64,000 nucleotides of DNA from Microstegium vimineum (Eukaryota; Streptophyta; Magnoliopsida; Poales; Poaceae), in contig CM039135.1 in assembly GCA_022036555.1 (NCBI GenBank), positions 41,911,702 through 41,975,701 of the forward strand, in the 5' to 3' direction. Shown one piece after another: positions 1-12,774 of the stretch (its first letter is position 1; each line of letters opens with the position of its first letter). The notes below the pieces were generated by a model. It searched no databases. It was not told the DNA's origin and worked only from the letters and a program-made list of their open reading frames with translations. Position numbers and translations under genes: made by a program.

Positions 1-1679
1 TTTGCGTCATCAACAGGTTGAGGCACTTCCGTGGAAGCACAACTGCTTTTCAAGTGAGCTGATGGGTTGATGTTGACTAGCAGTACTGATCCAGTGCTTT
101 GCATTCGGTTGATTGCTAACTTTCGACATTGGCCAAGGTACACGACCTTTCGACATTTTTTTAGATATACATAGTCAAGGTCATCAAAACAGTGTGTGCA
201 TGCATTATATCCCTTGTTTGTCTGTCCTGAAAGATTACTTAGGGCAGGCCAATCATTGATTGTTACGTACAGCAATGCTCGCAGGTCGAAGTATTCCTGT
301 TTGTACTCATCCCACACATGTACACCTGGTTTGCTCCATAAAAGCAGGAGTTCCTCAACTAAGGGCCTCAGGAAGACGTCAATGTCGTTGCCAGGTTGCT
401 TCGGGCCTTGGATCAGCACAGGCATCATAATGAACTTCCGCTTCATGCATAACTATGGAGGGAGGTTGTAGATACATAGAGTAACAGGCCAAGTGATATG
501 ACTACTGCTCTGCTCCCCAAAAGGATTCATACCATCCGTGCTCAAACCGAATCTTAAGTTTCTTGCGTTTTCTGCAAACTTTGGGAATTCTCTGTCAATT
601 GCTCTCCAGTGGGACCCATCAGCAGGGTGTCTCAACATGTTGTCTGCCTTACGGTCTTCTTTGTGCCATCACAACAACTTTGCATGGTCCTTGTTTCTGA
701 ACCGACATTTCAGGCGTGGTATTATAGGAGCATACCACATAACTTTGGCAGAGATTTTCTTCCTAGGACGCTCTTCGCCCTCAACATCGCCAGGGTCATC
801 TCGCATGATCTTATACCGCGACGCTTTACATATGGGGCATTCATCCAAAGTCTCGTAGTCCTTGCCACGGTACAGGATGCAGTCATTAGGACATGCATGT
901 ATCTTCAGGATTTCTAATCCCAGAGGGCACACAACCTGTTTTGCTTCGTACGTAGTGGCAGGCAATTCGTTAGGCTTCGGAAGCATCTTTTTATTAATCT
1001 TGAGTAATTGCCCAAATGCCTTGTCGGATATGCCATTTTTTGCCTTCCATTGTAGCAACTCCAGTGTTGTACCCAACTTATTTTGCTAATCTTCGGCGCT
1101 CGGGTATAGTAGTTTCTTGTGATCCTCTAACATGCGGTCTAACTTAGCTTTCTCTTTTTCACTTTCACAATCTCTTTGTGCATCACGAATGACTTCACCA
1201 AGACAATCATCTTCAGAGAGTGTGTCCTCTGCCCCTGCCCCTGCCTCTTCTTCTTCTGTTTCCACCATTGCAGTATCATTGAAGTCACCATATTGAGCAA
1301 TAATGTCTTCAGGGTCCAATTGCTCTTCTTCGTCTTCTTCCATCATAATTTCGGTTTCTCCATGCTTGGTCCAACAAATATAGTTTGACATCAAACCCGA
1401 CTTCAACAAGTGTGAGTGAACAGTCCTTGAGCTAGAATATTCCTTCAAATTCTTGCACAAGGTGTATGAACAACACATGAAATTAGCATCCCGCTTGTTC
1501 GCCTCAGCCGCTCTTAAGAAATCATGCACACCATCAAAGAACTGTTTGGAGCGGCGATCTACATTGTACATCCAATCGCGTGTCATCGTCTGCATTATAT
1601 GATCCAAAACATAATTAAATTTCTCATTTTGGTCAAAAAATGAAATTATAAAATACCGAACGAGATGGAACACCATCAT
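1..1679 (-). pseudogene. TNP2-like CACTA transposase, inactivated
   Basis: One continuous reading frame runs leftward from an ATG at 1679 to the window edge and is interrupted by three in-frame stops: TAG at 1088-1086, TGA at 671-669 and TAG at 455-453. The N-terminal part has the transposase-associated domain (TRDWMY, then FL.AAE.NKR, then a CC..CKN motif), followed by an acidic linker. The middle part has LGTTLELLQWKAKNG, ACPNDCILYRG and a CxxC, all typical of the Transposase_21 (TNP2) family. The next part has LRHPADG..W..IDREFP, RNLRFGLSTDGMNPFG and WPVTLCIYNLPP. The stop at 455-453 sits where the family has Trp (TGG to TAG). The protein would mediate cut-and-paste transposition, but this copy cannot make it. 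Confidence 0.93.
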
Positions 1680-1716
1680 GTGTCATTTCCACGTCATACA
1701 AATACTAATGTATGCT

Positions 1717-2234
1717 CTATGAAAGCCTCGAGATAACGTATGCTAAGACCACTAGCACTATAAACAGAAAACCTAAAATGCACTTCAATAGCATAATGAT
1801 CTCCCGACCAATCCCAACTAAAGCAGACAAATCATCATTCGTCTCCTCAGCATTGACAGACTTCTTGAGATGGCTCACTGCCTCATCAGCCTTCATAGCC
1901 TTCGCGACATGTGTAACGTACTCTTCCTCTCAGTACCAGCCGCGGCATCCAGTGCCATCCCACTGAAAATAGAAATAAAAAATCAACACTTTAATCAAAA
2001 TCATCAGGAAATATAGGTATAAATTAACCATAACCATCAAATGTGACCAAATATATAACTCACATTGCGATCTGGACACTTATAGAAGATCCGACCGTTG
2101 TTGGGACCCGACTTCCCCACTCGGTACTCTTTCACAGTCTTTTGCATACACTTGCCACAGGTAATGAAAGGGAGGTCTAACCTTAGTCGCTTTGGAACCC
2201 GATCAGAGGCCGAGTGTCCCGAAGCAGTTGTCAT
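1717..2234 (-). pseudogene. GRF-type zinc finger protein with C-terminal membrane helix, broken
   Basis: Exon 1 is 2234-2064 and exon 2 is 1962-1717, joined by a GT-AG intron (CGC AAT|gtgagt ... ttttcag|TGG). Exon 1 holds an N-terminal basic stretch and the start of a GRF zinc finger (CGKCMQKTVKEYRV, then GRIFYKCP). Exon 2 completes it with WDGTGCRGWY, and ends in a hydrophobic helix of about 20 residues (ILGFLFIVLVVLAYVI). An in-frame TGA at 1932-1930 falls where related proteins usually read Trp before EEEY, so the coding potential is lost. Short GRF plus membrane-helix proteins are common near grass transposons, and their role is unknown to me. It lies between the CACTA terminus and the transposase in the same orientation, so it is probably part of the element. 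Confidence 0.75.
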
Positions 2235-3104
2235 CTACTCTCTATACTCATTTTCCAAACTAGATATTATAAATTCCTTATATTCTAAACAAAGAAAATA
2301 AAACAACTAAAATTTACATTTCTCTAAAATCATCAAATGTGCCATTTAGACAACTAAAGTATTCTATGTAGCTACCTTATTCATCTAAATATATAATTAT
2401 TTTGAGCTCAAGTGGCATATATACAAATCAAGAACAATCCACCATAAATTCATCATTTAATAAAATCCTAAGAATCTATATTTCTCAAACTAAGCTAAAC
2501 TAATCTTGAAATGTGGAACATATAATACCCTAGAAATGAAAGGTGTATACTTAGAATACTAGTTTTAGTTGCCTTGTTCAAACTATTCAAACAATGTCAA
2601 GTGAATGAAGCTTATGGCAAAAAAAGAGTAATAATCATAAAGAAAAATCACATATAGAACAAGAAACAATATATGTTGCGGCTAAAACATGAGAGGTTGA
2701 AGATAGTAATCTTTCAACGAGTCGATGGAGGCGTAGAAGTGATCAAATGAAGCAATGACCGAAGAGGAGATGAAGAACAATAAAGAACACCAAGAACAAG
2801 AGCAAGAACAGAGAGGGAAAGAAATGAGCTCTCGAGCTCGGGCAGGAGAGAGGAAGAGAGTTCAAATAGGAGGGGACCTTTAGTCCCGGTCCATAGAACC
2901 AGCCGGGACTAAAGGCCAAGAATTAGCCTCAGTTTGTGCCTTAAACCGAGGCTAAAGGTCCCCCCTGACAATGTCTGACCAACGAGCCGTTGGGAGGGGA
3001 CTTTTAGTCTCGGTTGTCTTAAGGTCCCTTTAGCCCCGGGCGCAATTTCCACCGGGGCTAAAGCCAATTTTGGAAATCGTCGAAAGGTCTGTTCTGTACT
3101 AGTG

Positions 3105-5900
3105 TCATCTGACAGTAGCTTAATTTGGTTGGCGTGTCATCGGTGGAATCCATATCCATGGATAAATGCTGCCAATGCTTATGCATTGCTCGTCCATGCT
3201 TCGCTAGCAAGGTACAACCAATCCTAGATGTTACGAATACCAAGTTATTACTGACAAAATCAATTAGGCAATTAGCGCATCAGTGGATCGGACAATATAT
3301 ATATATAGCTAGCCAGATCAAGCTGCTCTAAAGTATTGTCATCAGGACTCAGGATATGTTGTTGAAGATATTTTTAATCAGAAAACATATGCATGGTGTA
3401 TTATCATATCTGTACTAAATCTGTCAAAAGGCTCACAGTGTGGCTTTCTTGTTATTGACCTTAAGAAAGGTCAGATTAATACACGGCTTTACGTGAGTAG
3501 ATGCTTACGCGCCAACCTTTCTCCACTCCATCCCTTTGGGTTGCAGAATAATGCAGAACGGGGTATGTAGACCTTGGAAATCTATGCTCAATCATCCATC
3601 TTCATCAGTCAATCCAAAAAATGGATCAAACCAGTTCGGAGAGAGATAAAAAATTGATTGTATTTAGTACTACTTTGATGCTTTTAACATCTCATCTAGG
3701 CATGCATTATTAATATTTTTCTCGCATTGCAAGTTAAAAAAAAACAATACTACGATACAAATGGTGACAAGCTAGCGTGCGTGCGCACCTATACTCATCT
3801 TATAATAGCGGCACCAAAACCATAACTCTAAAGCACCTCTCAAACGATTAATTTGGTGGATCTTAACTAATTTTACATATCTTGAAGCGTTGATAAAGTC
3901 ACCACAACAATTCTCGAAAGACTAATTTGGCAGATCTTGAAGTTAACAAATTCTAAAAACCACCCATAGGCATCTAGCTATTGACAAGCATGCAGCTTAT
4001 TACCATTGAAAGAACACTGCTCCTACGAGGACCTCTGGAAGACTAAAGACAGATTCGACAAATATTGAAGTTTATGAAGTCACCGTACATGTTAAGCTAT
4101 TGACGAGTGCAGTGCAGTGCTTGCCATTGAAAGAATAACACCATTAAATTTTACAAAATAAAATTAATTGTGCTACATCGAAGACTTAAATCATGTTTCA
4201 ATCATAAGAAAACCTGACCATTATTAGTTTGTGTATTATCGATCAATTATATTTAGGAAATGATTAAGTGTTGTTTTTCAAAATGATCATACCTATTTTT
4301 CTAGAAAAATAGTGATTCCTCCTACCACAAGTCAAATATATAATGAACCCACGGATCTAAGTTTTCTCTCGGTCTAACTTTTTTTTTAACTTCAGTCAAC
4401 AATATTTAAATTTCTATATATATGAATAAAACAAGATTAATACCACTAGATTTATTAAAAATAAAATAATACTATATACCGACTTTCGGTTAATTAATAA
4501 TAAGGAAACATCATGTTCCTGGTTATCCATTCAATTTATCCCTGTTGATAGCGCTTTACGGTTTTGTTGCTCAATTGGTGGAAGCGACAACAGCAGAAGG
4601 TCGATTGGTTTTAATATGTACTCCATCTAGTTTGCAAAAACTTGATGTTTTGGACAGGGTGTTTGTCAATGTTTGGAACTTTGATTAAAAATAACTTGAA
4701 AGTATTTAGTTTAGAAACTCTTGAAAGATCATACGCAAAGATTTGTTGTCACGAAAACAACTTCCGTTAAACCATAAAGATATTTGGATTCTTGTTATGA
4801 TAGAACATATGTAGTGATGAATGCTATATGCCTTGGAGACGAGCACATCGTCAATGCATGCGGCTAAATTTGGTGCTGGGTCTTTACTTTCTAGCTTTCA
4901 CTAATGTACTTCCATAACTCACAATCAAAGAAGTGTGAGTAGCAACAACATATATACCCTTTAATTAAAGGGATATTTGGGACGACTCTGCTCCTCATTT
5001 TTTAGTTCCGTTCCACGTCTTTTAGCGAAACGGTTTCAGTTATATGGACTCCGTTCGAAAAAAATAGTTTTGTAAAAGTAAGGGGTGCTCCACAAACTCT
5101 ATGTTTTCATAAAGCTTCTTCAAGTTCGTGGAATAGTTCCAAACATCCAGCGTCGTCTACTCACACTCGTCACTTTTTTATTTAGTTTGTAGAATGTAAT
5201 TGATCGATTCATGATTTCACAAGTGTATTAGTATTTTTTTTAATAAGGAAATATATTAATATCCCTGCTTCTGTATCGATCAATGCATATGGTTGTACAA
5301 GTGCATTAGTATAAAGAATAGATCGAATCATGAACTCATGATACATACTTCATCTCAAATAGTTTGATTTTTAAGAACAAACACTCTATTAATTAATTAG
5401 AGATATACGAAATGAAAATGTGTTAGTCGTCTTACTGTGCTGTTCTCGGAAAGAAAAAAGGTGGCATGTAGACCGATGGAGTGAGTCCTTTTGCGTGTTG
5501 CTGCCTTGTTGTTGGTGGGAGCTAGCATCGTCAGATCGACGCGTATATACGTACATGCATGCAACATTGCTTGCAAACGAAGCTCTTCCGAGCGTGTCAT
5601 CTCATCTATTTGTAGCAATCTCAACGGCTATGCTTTGCGCTCGATTCTAGCTAGCCTAGCCAACCATCGACCCATACGTGTACTGTGTAGAAGGTTCCAG
5701 AAGCGATCACGCGTTAATTACTTGTTTTGTACTAATTTCAGAAAAAAAAAAGTAAGCGGAAAAAAAAAGCAGTTGAAGCTAAGGTGGATTATTTGAATTC
5801 GAACACTTGCAAAAGTTTAAACTTCGATCTCAAAACTTCAGGAAACGAAACAAGCAGTCGTTCAAATAAACTGTTTTATACAGAAACCAAAAAAAGAAAC
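3105..5900. other. Intergenic, AT-rich, no gene seen
   Basis: No open frame here has splice context or recognisable protein content. 3830-4100 contains diverged tandem units sharing a phrase like 'gaagtt(a/t)a..aagtcacc', probably an old repeat. Runs such as 5220-5420 are AT-rich. The rest is unclassified. Confidence 0.5.
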
Positions 5901-6022
5901 GGAAAATATTTACACGGGTCTGAAGAAACCCAACCCAGACCATCATGTCGGCTCGAAACTTCGGCAAGCACACTGCATTCATGTCGTCGGCTCGATCCGA
6001 CCTCCCGATCGATCTCCAGCTC

Positions 6023-6421
6023 TCAATTCTCCACGCCGTCGTCCTTGCCCTTCCGCTTCCTGCTGACACCACCACCGCCGCCGGCCGCCTTCACCTGCCT
6101 GGTGGCGGCGTAGAGCTCCGACACCAGCCGGTATCGCTTCCTGGCCCTCCGATCCACCAGCCCCCGGCCCGCGGCGCCCTCCTCGTTCTCGGCGGCGTTG
6201 TTCACCGACCGGGCCGACGACGACGAACAGCACTGGTGCTCCTCGTCGTCCCCGCCGCCGCCGCCGCTGACGCTAAGCTGCACCAGCTGATCAGCCGCAG
6301 CGAGGTCGTCCGCCGTGAACTCCCCGCCGCCCGCTGGCCCGGCGGAGGCCGACGCCAACAACGAAGACGCCACGGACGCCGCCGGTGTCGGCTTGGTGGT
6401 CGCCACCACCTCCATCTCCAT
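6023..6421 (-). CDS. Small basic, probably nuclear protein of unknown function
   Basis: Single exon of 132 codons starting at ATG 6421 and stopping at 6025-6023. I do not recognise a named family. An N-terminal Ala/Ser-rich region leads to a hydrophobic helix-like stretch (ADDLAAADQLVQLSVS, about residues 36-51), then a Gly/Asp/Glu and Ser-rich linker. A basic segment follows (RRARKRYRLVSELYAATR, about residues 91-108), and the tail RKRKGK resembles a nuclear localisation signal. GC content and codon use match the other genes here and differ from the flanking AT-rich DNA. A TATA box lies at 6600-6593, and the inferred leader has CT/CTT repeats, both typical of real grass promoters. The alternative is a non-coding transcript, but the balance favours a real small gene. 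Confidence 0.7.
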   Translation of the reverse strand: MEMEVVATTKPTPAASVASSLLASASAGPAGGGEFTADDLAAADQLVQLSVSGGGGGDDEEHQCCSSSSARSVNNAAENEEGAAGRGLVDRRARKRYRLVSELYAATRQVKAAGGGGGVSRKRKGKDDGVEN

Positions 6422-6592
6422 GCAGCCCGCGCGCAGGCCGGAGAAGCGCCTCTCGCTCGCTGCTTTGTCAGGGGAGAGAAGAAGAAGAAGAAGAAGGCTG
6501 GAATGCTTTGAGTTTTGATTTTTCTTGATTTGATTTGAAGAAAAAATGCCGTCGTGGAAGACACGAGAACGGTCGGGGGCTCGGGGCCGCAG

Positions 6593-6600
6593 ATTTTATA
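6593..6600 (-). promoter_or_regulatory. TATA box of the small basic-protein gene
   Basis: The minus strand reads TATAAAAT about 170 bases upstream of the ATG at 6421. With the usual spacing the transcript would start near 6565 and have a leader of about 145 bases, which includes a CTTCTT repeat at about 6478-6496. Inferred from motif and spacing. Confidence 0.6.
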
Positions 6601-6604
6601 CTCA

Positions 6605-7892
6605 AACGGAAACCGACCTATTACCCCGCTGCCTAGTGGGGCCCGGCCGGATGGCGGATGCGCGTCACTCTGCCTGCCTGCCTGCTTGTGGGACCCGCGT
6701 GTCGGCTAAGCGAGAGGCTCGGCCCGGTGGACGGCGGCGTGTGCTGGCTCCGGAGGAGCGCGGATCCACGGTGGCGGCTACTGGATGGGCTGGGCCGCGC
6801 CACTGGGCCATGCGTGCATGGTTACGTACGATGTGGAGGAGGAAAAACACATCTCCTACGTACGTACAGTACTGTCGTTTTCAGATTTTATTTACCAGCA
6901 AAAAAATTGTTCACGTGTTCTTACGTATTATTGACGTATATATTGTACTATGCCGCTTTAAAACCACGTACGTATTGGTTTGACCATAGGTGCCTTTTAC
7001 TGACCATTTCTGTAGCAGATGTATTTTTGAAACGCGAAATGCAATTGTGAATCATATGTTTCGCTAACAGATCGATGCTTCCTTAGATTAGATTATGAAA
7101 TGAATTTAGCTTCATCCTTAAAACAAATTAAGGAACCAGGGCACAGTTTATTACACCAAATTTGCACACTGAAATTTCAAAAATTAATCGATTGTAAAAC
7201 TAAAAGATCATTCATGAGCTGAGAAAAAAGAAAGAAAGAAAAAAAAAACAGTGCTGCTGACTCTGACGTAGAGCATCTTGTAGCCGCATCACTATATTGC
7301 AATTTGACTCCTAAAATGGACCCAATGTGTCCCGAAAAAAAGGACCTGTAATAAATTTTTAGATTTGCATTTATTAAACACGACATCACTTCTTGAGAGC
7401 CATATAGATCGACCAACGGAAAGTTTGTTGCCCTTGTTAGTAATAAAAACTTATTTTCATTCTCTCCCTACTTACACTAACAAACCAAACAAACTAGAGA
7501 CTAGAGACAATGGTAATAAATAAGTAGACCTATGTCAATTCTTTCTATAGTACAGTATTTTTTTCTCACAACATAACAACCAAAATCAGCTTATAAAAAA
7601 ACTCATAGAAATCATTAGTCGAACAAACTTATCTTCTATTAGTATCATCTTTTTTCTCTGAGAAACAACTTAATAAAATTTTTAAATTTCAAAGGAAGTT
7701 TCGCCTTCCAAATTACTTGTGGTCGAGACCTTGATGCCACTGTTACTTAGGTATCGACAATACATTGACCAAACTATGAAAGAGTAGTCTTTGATCAAAG
7801 ACTAAGTAATAGTAATTTTTCCATCGTGTAGTTCAACATCCTCAAAGTGTGCAACCGAATTATTCCATTATAGTAGATTATTCCTTATTAAT
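6605..7892. other. Upstream and intergenic DNA, no gene seen
   Basis: 6605-6800 is GC-rich and probably the distal promoter of the minus-strand gene. 6800-7892 turns AT-rich, with several tacgta repeats at about 6825-6975. No supported gene. Confidence 0.4.
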
Positions 7893-8325
7893 CACTAGTA
7901 GAGAATTAACTTTCGGTATAGCATATTAGTCCTAGTTAGACTTTCAAGTTTTATAGGCTTCGAAGGAATTCGGATTAAAAAGACTACGCCAGTCCTGGTT
8001 TTGGTGTTACGAACCCAAAGTAAATATCATTGATCGTTTAGTCTCGATTGGTAATATCAACCCAGACTAAAGTAGTCCCTTTAGTTTTGGTTAGTGTTAC
8101 GAACCGAAACTAAAGGTCTCCCGATGAGTTAGTTCAAAATAAAAGCATCTCATCTATTGTTAGATGTGCTGTGTAGGTGAGGTGGTAAGATACGCACGAG
8201 ATAATGTATAAGTCTTTAGGTTCGAATATCATGGTGTGCAGTTGTGGGAGCCAATAAGTTAGGAGGCCCTTTAGTCCCGGTTGTGGCAAACCAGGACTAA
8301 AGATATTGTCCTTTAGTCACTAGTG
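7893..8325. mobile_element. Mini-CACTA element (433 bp) with AAT target duplication
   Basis: It begins CACTAGTAGAGAA at 7893 and ends ...TCACTAGTG at 8325. Both flanks read AAT (7890-7892 and 8326-8328), the 3-bp duplication expected of CACTA elements. The interior has TTTAGTC / GACTAAA subterminal motifs in both orientations, as in the large element at 1-3104, and no coding region. It is a non-autonomous deletion derivative. Confidence 0.88.
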
Positions 8326-11045
8326 AATGTCATTCTGAGGTAGCATTTAGAGGTATCATGCTAAAGACATGTGAAACCGTGGCTTGTTTCTTACAAACTA
8401 CTTGCTATATTTCAAATTGCAAGTCTCTTTTAACTTTTTTTTATATATCGATCTTGTTACGAATATAGACATATGTTATGACTAGACACATAGAAAAATT
8501 AATGTACCAAAAAAATCAAAGCAACTTATAATTTGGAATAGAGGAATTACATTGAAAAAGTCTTGAAAACTTGTTTTCAGGAGTTGGTTCATTAACCATG
8601 CATTTATCTTCTTAGAACCTGAGCTTAGTGACATTCCTTGACGAACTGCTTAATTGTATGACCTAACACCAGTTTGAGCACCCAATAGAACTGACCAGGG
8701 CAACAATTGGCACAGTACCACAAAATACCTTCATTACCGACTGCTTGTAGGACCATTATTTGAACACAAAGTCCTAGGTCCTGCTCCCTCGGAATAAGAT
8801 GTTTTGATATATACTTACTCGTTCCAAATATATCAAACACCTAAATATATATTATATATATCTGGATACATAAATTAATTATATGAATCTAGAAATATGA
8901 ATCTAGAAATGTAAATGACTTATTAATTTGGGACAAAGAAAGTAGCATATACGAGATTCTGAAAATTGCTAAGTCAAGCTCTCTGTTTCTTAGCTCCATC
9001 ATTTGAGTCGTGACAAATTGATTCAGGAAAGTACCTTAGGATTCGAAAGATATAAGCCATATTTAAAAAGTAGACAGAGACAAGGCTCATGAAACTCACT
9101 CCAAATGGAGGCACAGTCGCACACAGGGGAAGACGAGGGGAGGGTACCACTATTAGTTGATCGCCACAACAGATCCAAACTCAGAAAGATGGTTTGTGTA
9201 ATCTCTAAGGCGTTATTCATCAACACTATTTTAGCACTATTTTTAGCGAAACTATATTTTTCTCTCACAACAAATCAGGATAAGCCAAATTCCAACGAAA
9301 CGAATAGGGTCTAAATATTTATCGTTTTTGTTTTCCGAGAAATAACTCTGACTAAATATATTTAAAAAAAATATTAATATTTACGATATATAATTAGTAT
9401 CATTGAAAACGTCTTGAATCTATTTTTTTAATAAATTTATTTAGAGAGATAATTATTGTACATGTTTTTCTACAAATCAAATCAAGGTTACAGCACGTAA
9501 AACAACAATAATAGTTATTTGGAATTTCTATTCATTCATCGGTTGTTATTGTGTCTCTTATTCAATTAGTTTTCTATGGTTGAGATTTTGTTGAGATGGG
9601 TGCTAGCTTGAGTAAGTTTGTTTCTTTTTAGGCCGCTTCTGTTTTCTTCACGAGCTATTTTATATTTTTTTCGTCTCCGCGTATCGGGTTTTTATTTCAG
9701 TGTTGCTTTCTCTTTTTGACTTTTTTTTTACTATGTTGCTAAATTCACACTTTAGTCCTGGGCAGAGAGGAGAGGTGCGCTTGTTGCTATATATGGGTGG
9801 TAGCGTAGGCGTAGGTGTGGATGCCAACGTTGGCTCTAGCATCGCCGGACGCAGAGTTGCCGCTCCGGCTCTGATTTCACTGTAGTCAAAGGACTATGCT
9901 TCTCTCGTCGTCTCGGCTGAGGCAGAGTTTGAAGGTTTGTGCTGTCATTTGTGTCTTCCAATTGATTTTGGATTTCATTTATTTTGGTTCACGAACATTT
10001 TGTGTGCACATGGACGCACAGGTGTGGTGTAGCAACGCAAGGTGGACGAGTTGGGTTTGATGGCCACCAGACGCTACTTGAGTGTGGAGTGCATACTGTT
10101 GGAGAGGTGAAGAGAGCAATATCGTCTTTGTTTATCGCATGCAGTAACTTGAGATTTGAAGGCATGTTTTGTTGTGATTGGTATTTTTTGGGGTGCGATT
10201 TGTTTGTGATGCCATTAGACCATGGTTAAGCTCACATGATTCGTAAGTAAGCAAAAGAGGTAGTGAAGAGAAGGAGCAACATCATGTTTTATATTTTGTC
10301 TTGTGTCCATGTTGCAGCAGGAGTAGCACTGCAATGCACATCTGAAACCTCACAAGTTAAAATTCTAGGTATGCATTCATGCATGTGCATTCTGGGTTTA
10401 TGCCTGAATGCATTTGTCAGAGGCTGATAAATGTTCCTATTAGTTTCAGTTCAATAAGAGATGATTGATCCATTGGATTGATAAGTTCTTGTGCATCACT
10501 ATTAGGTTGTACTCATATTTGTGTCCCACATGGTTATTCTAATTTTTGTACTCCATTTCGCTAAAATTGGATCTTCGTTGTGGCTTAAGAAGGTTGTTGA
10601 TCAGGTATTGGGTAGGCATTTGGACCTTTTCATTAATACTAACGAGTTGTTTGGTTCAGCCGTGTTTATTGGATCAGCTCCTTACTGCTGAACTTTTGTC
10701 GACTCATTAACTGCATACTAGAATTTTGTTTGTTATCTTGTTTTATGTGAGATTACTGTGGGTTTTGTTGTTGCACGTGAGCAGGTCACCTATTTGATAA
10801 GAATGTGGGTGTTCATTGTTGGAACGTCATTCACTTTTAATTGTTTTGTCTCTTCTATTATCTATCATATTTTGATATGTTTTTTAGAGACCTACGTGTC
10901 ATTTAATGATTAGGCGAAAATTTTATTGGAGTGAAACAAAATCAATCGAAAGATGTATAGTCACTCTTATTTATTTAGGAAAAAGAGCACAATTATTTAG
11001 AGCAGGGAGAAGTAGGATGTAGCCCGTCACTTCTTGTGAACATAA
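8326..11045. other. Intergenic, repeat debris
   Basis: No gene supported. About 9320-9520 is a diverged repeat: the 'cgagaaataact(c/t)tgact' start and AT-rich body recur at about 21905-22110, so these are two copies of one family, probably Stowaway-like. 9700-10250 has modest GC and some open frames, but no recognisable protein or splice structure. Confidence 0.45.
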
Positions 11046-11330
11046 GAGTATCTCCAAGAGATATGTTATCCTTGTTTTGTATTGTATATTTAGCTTTTTA
11101 CAGAGAAAATTGAACTCCAACAGATCTTCTATTTGGTTTTGTATAATAGCAAGTATGATATTCCTAAAATCTTGTTGGACATAAATAGCAAGCGAATCTA
11201 GTTTGCCATCTTGTGATGAGAAATAACAAGTCTATTGGAAAACTCTTATTTTTTAGAACTTCAATATTTTACAAAAGAGCTAAACTATGTAATTTACCTA
11301 TTTATTTTATCATATCTGTTGGAGATGCTC
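11046..11330. mobile_element. Tourist-type MITE (285 bp), TAA target duplication
   Basis: Terminal inverted repeats GAGTATCTCCAA at 11046 and, inverted, TTGGAGATGCTC ending at 11330. TAA flanks both sides (11043-11045 and 11331-11333), as for PIF/Harbinger-derived Tourist elements. The ends match the element at 15240-15588, so the two belong to one family. Confidence 0.75.
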
Positions 11331-12774
11331 TAATAAAGCAGCGAAGATATTTTGAGGGACAGCTGCTTTGGATGCAGATAGAGCCCATAGGACAGGGGTA
11401 AAGCAGCCCACCGTTCCTTCCTAGTACTTTTGTACTGGGTTTGTACTGGGCCCCGTACATCTATCCGTTTGGCCCAACATCATCAGTTGCTAAATGCCTC
11501 GGGTTCGGGTCTCCGGTTCATCATGGCACCGGCAGCGTGGTGGTGCTCCGTGACTACCGTGAGGCAGCGCATGGTTCGGCCGGCGCAAGTGCAGCAACAA
11601 GTTAAAAAAAAAATGGCGAATCTACGATTGCTGCCCAGTTCGGGTGCAGCAAGAATTTTACTGGTGCGAGGACTCGATGATCGATGGATCATCGATCGCA
11701 ACGGCGCATGGGCTGTCCTGCCTGTCCATAGTATGATGGGAGCTTAAGTAATCGATCACCGATTAACGTAGACCAACCTTTTTTTTCATGATGATGCGTG
11801 ACGCTTGCTTGCCATGTGAAGTGACTATGCATGATTATGCACGATGATTTGACATTGTTGTTTAGTTTGAAGTATGATAGATAGACGTGGTAGCAGTGTC
11901 GCCCAGGATTTGGCCAAGACTAAGGCGGCGTCCAAATCCTAACAGCCACGATCCAAGAACTATAACCTAAATTGTAGATTAAGGACCATATATATACATA
12001 TGTCACAGAAAATAAATATCCATAAATAATATTTATAAATTTAGAGAAATTTTTTAACTATATAATGAAAAGTTGTTCCTTAAAAAACTAGGTCGCGACT
12101 ATGACCATGGGCCCTGCTGGCCCTAGGCCTAGGCCCGCCCAAACATGTTAGTATAGTGTTGATAACAAGGATAAAGCTTTGGTTCATGTATGTAGTACTA
12201 CAATACCACACACCCAACCAAATTGCAAGACACATTTTAACTTTTCTAGATAGCAAAAAATTATGTATCTAATAAGACCAAAACATATCTAACAATTCTT
12301 AGAATAGAGTGAGTAGATTATTAGTCGTCCTAGAATAGTCTACGAGTTTATTTAGATTCACTTGTTTCCTACTCAATTCATATAAAAATTACCTCTTATT
12401 TTTTTGTTTGGTTTTATTCTAACAATTCGGATAGTGGAGAGTTTTTTCTTTTAGAAAATTTTAATTCTCAAATTGCACCCACGCTCTCTGTGTCTTGTGT
12501 CTAGTACGTGAGACCGGAACTTATATCATGGAACTGGCAACCACCGGTAGGTTCCATAATTTGACAGTTTACATCATTGTCAATTGTAGGTCAAATTGAC
12601 GGGCACGTCTCAGGATCGAATCAACCGACGTGGCCCTGCCATCTGAGGTTTAGGAGATTAGGATTCTGCTATGTGACGTTCTCTGCAGAGCCTCACGCAG
12701 TGTTGGCACTAAGACCCATTTTTAGCGTCAACAATATCTTACTCACAAATTATGTCGGGAGGAATCATGCAAGT
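11331..12774. other. Intergenic, no gene seen
   Basis: Mixed sequence. 11430-11750 is moderately GC-rich with a short open frame but no recognisable product. 11900-12770 is unclassified. Confidence 0.4.

Larger units (their letters stand above)
1..3104 (-). mobile_element. CACTA (En/Spm-type) DNA transposon, 5' half
   Basis: The right edge reads ...ctgtactagtg at 3104, the inverse of a CACTAG terminus, followed by TCA as a possible 3-bp target duplication. The other end lies outside the window. Just inside the terminus (about 2870-3070) are repeated subterminal motifs of the TTTAGTCCCGG / CCGGGACTAAA type in both orientations, the usual transposase-binding architecture of CACTA elements. Two leftward genes follow: a GRF zinc-finger protein (1717-2234) and a TNP2-like transposase (1-1679). 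Both carry premature stops, so this copy is inactive. What is seen: terminus, subterminal repeats and coding remnants. What is inferred: that all belong to one element. Confidence 0.85.

Noticed and set aside
1176..1388. Plus-strand frame within the CACTA transposase
   Set aside because: It is antisense to the acidic linker of the transposase frame.
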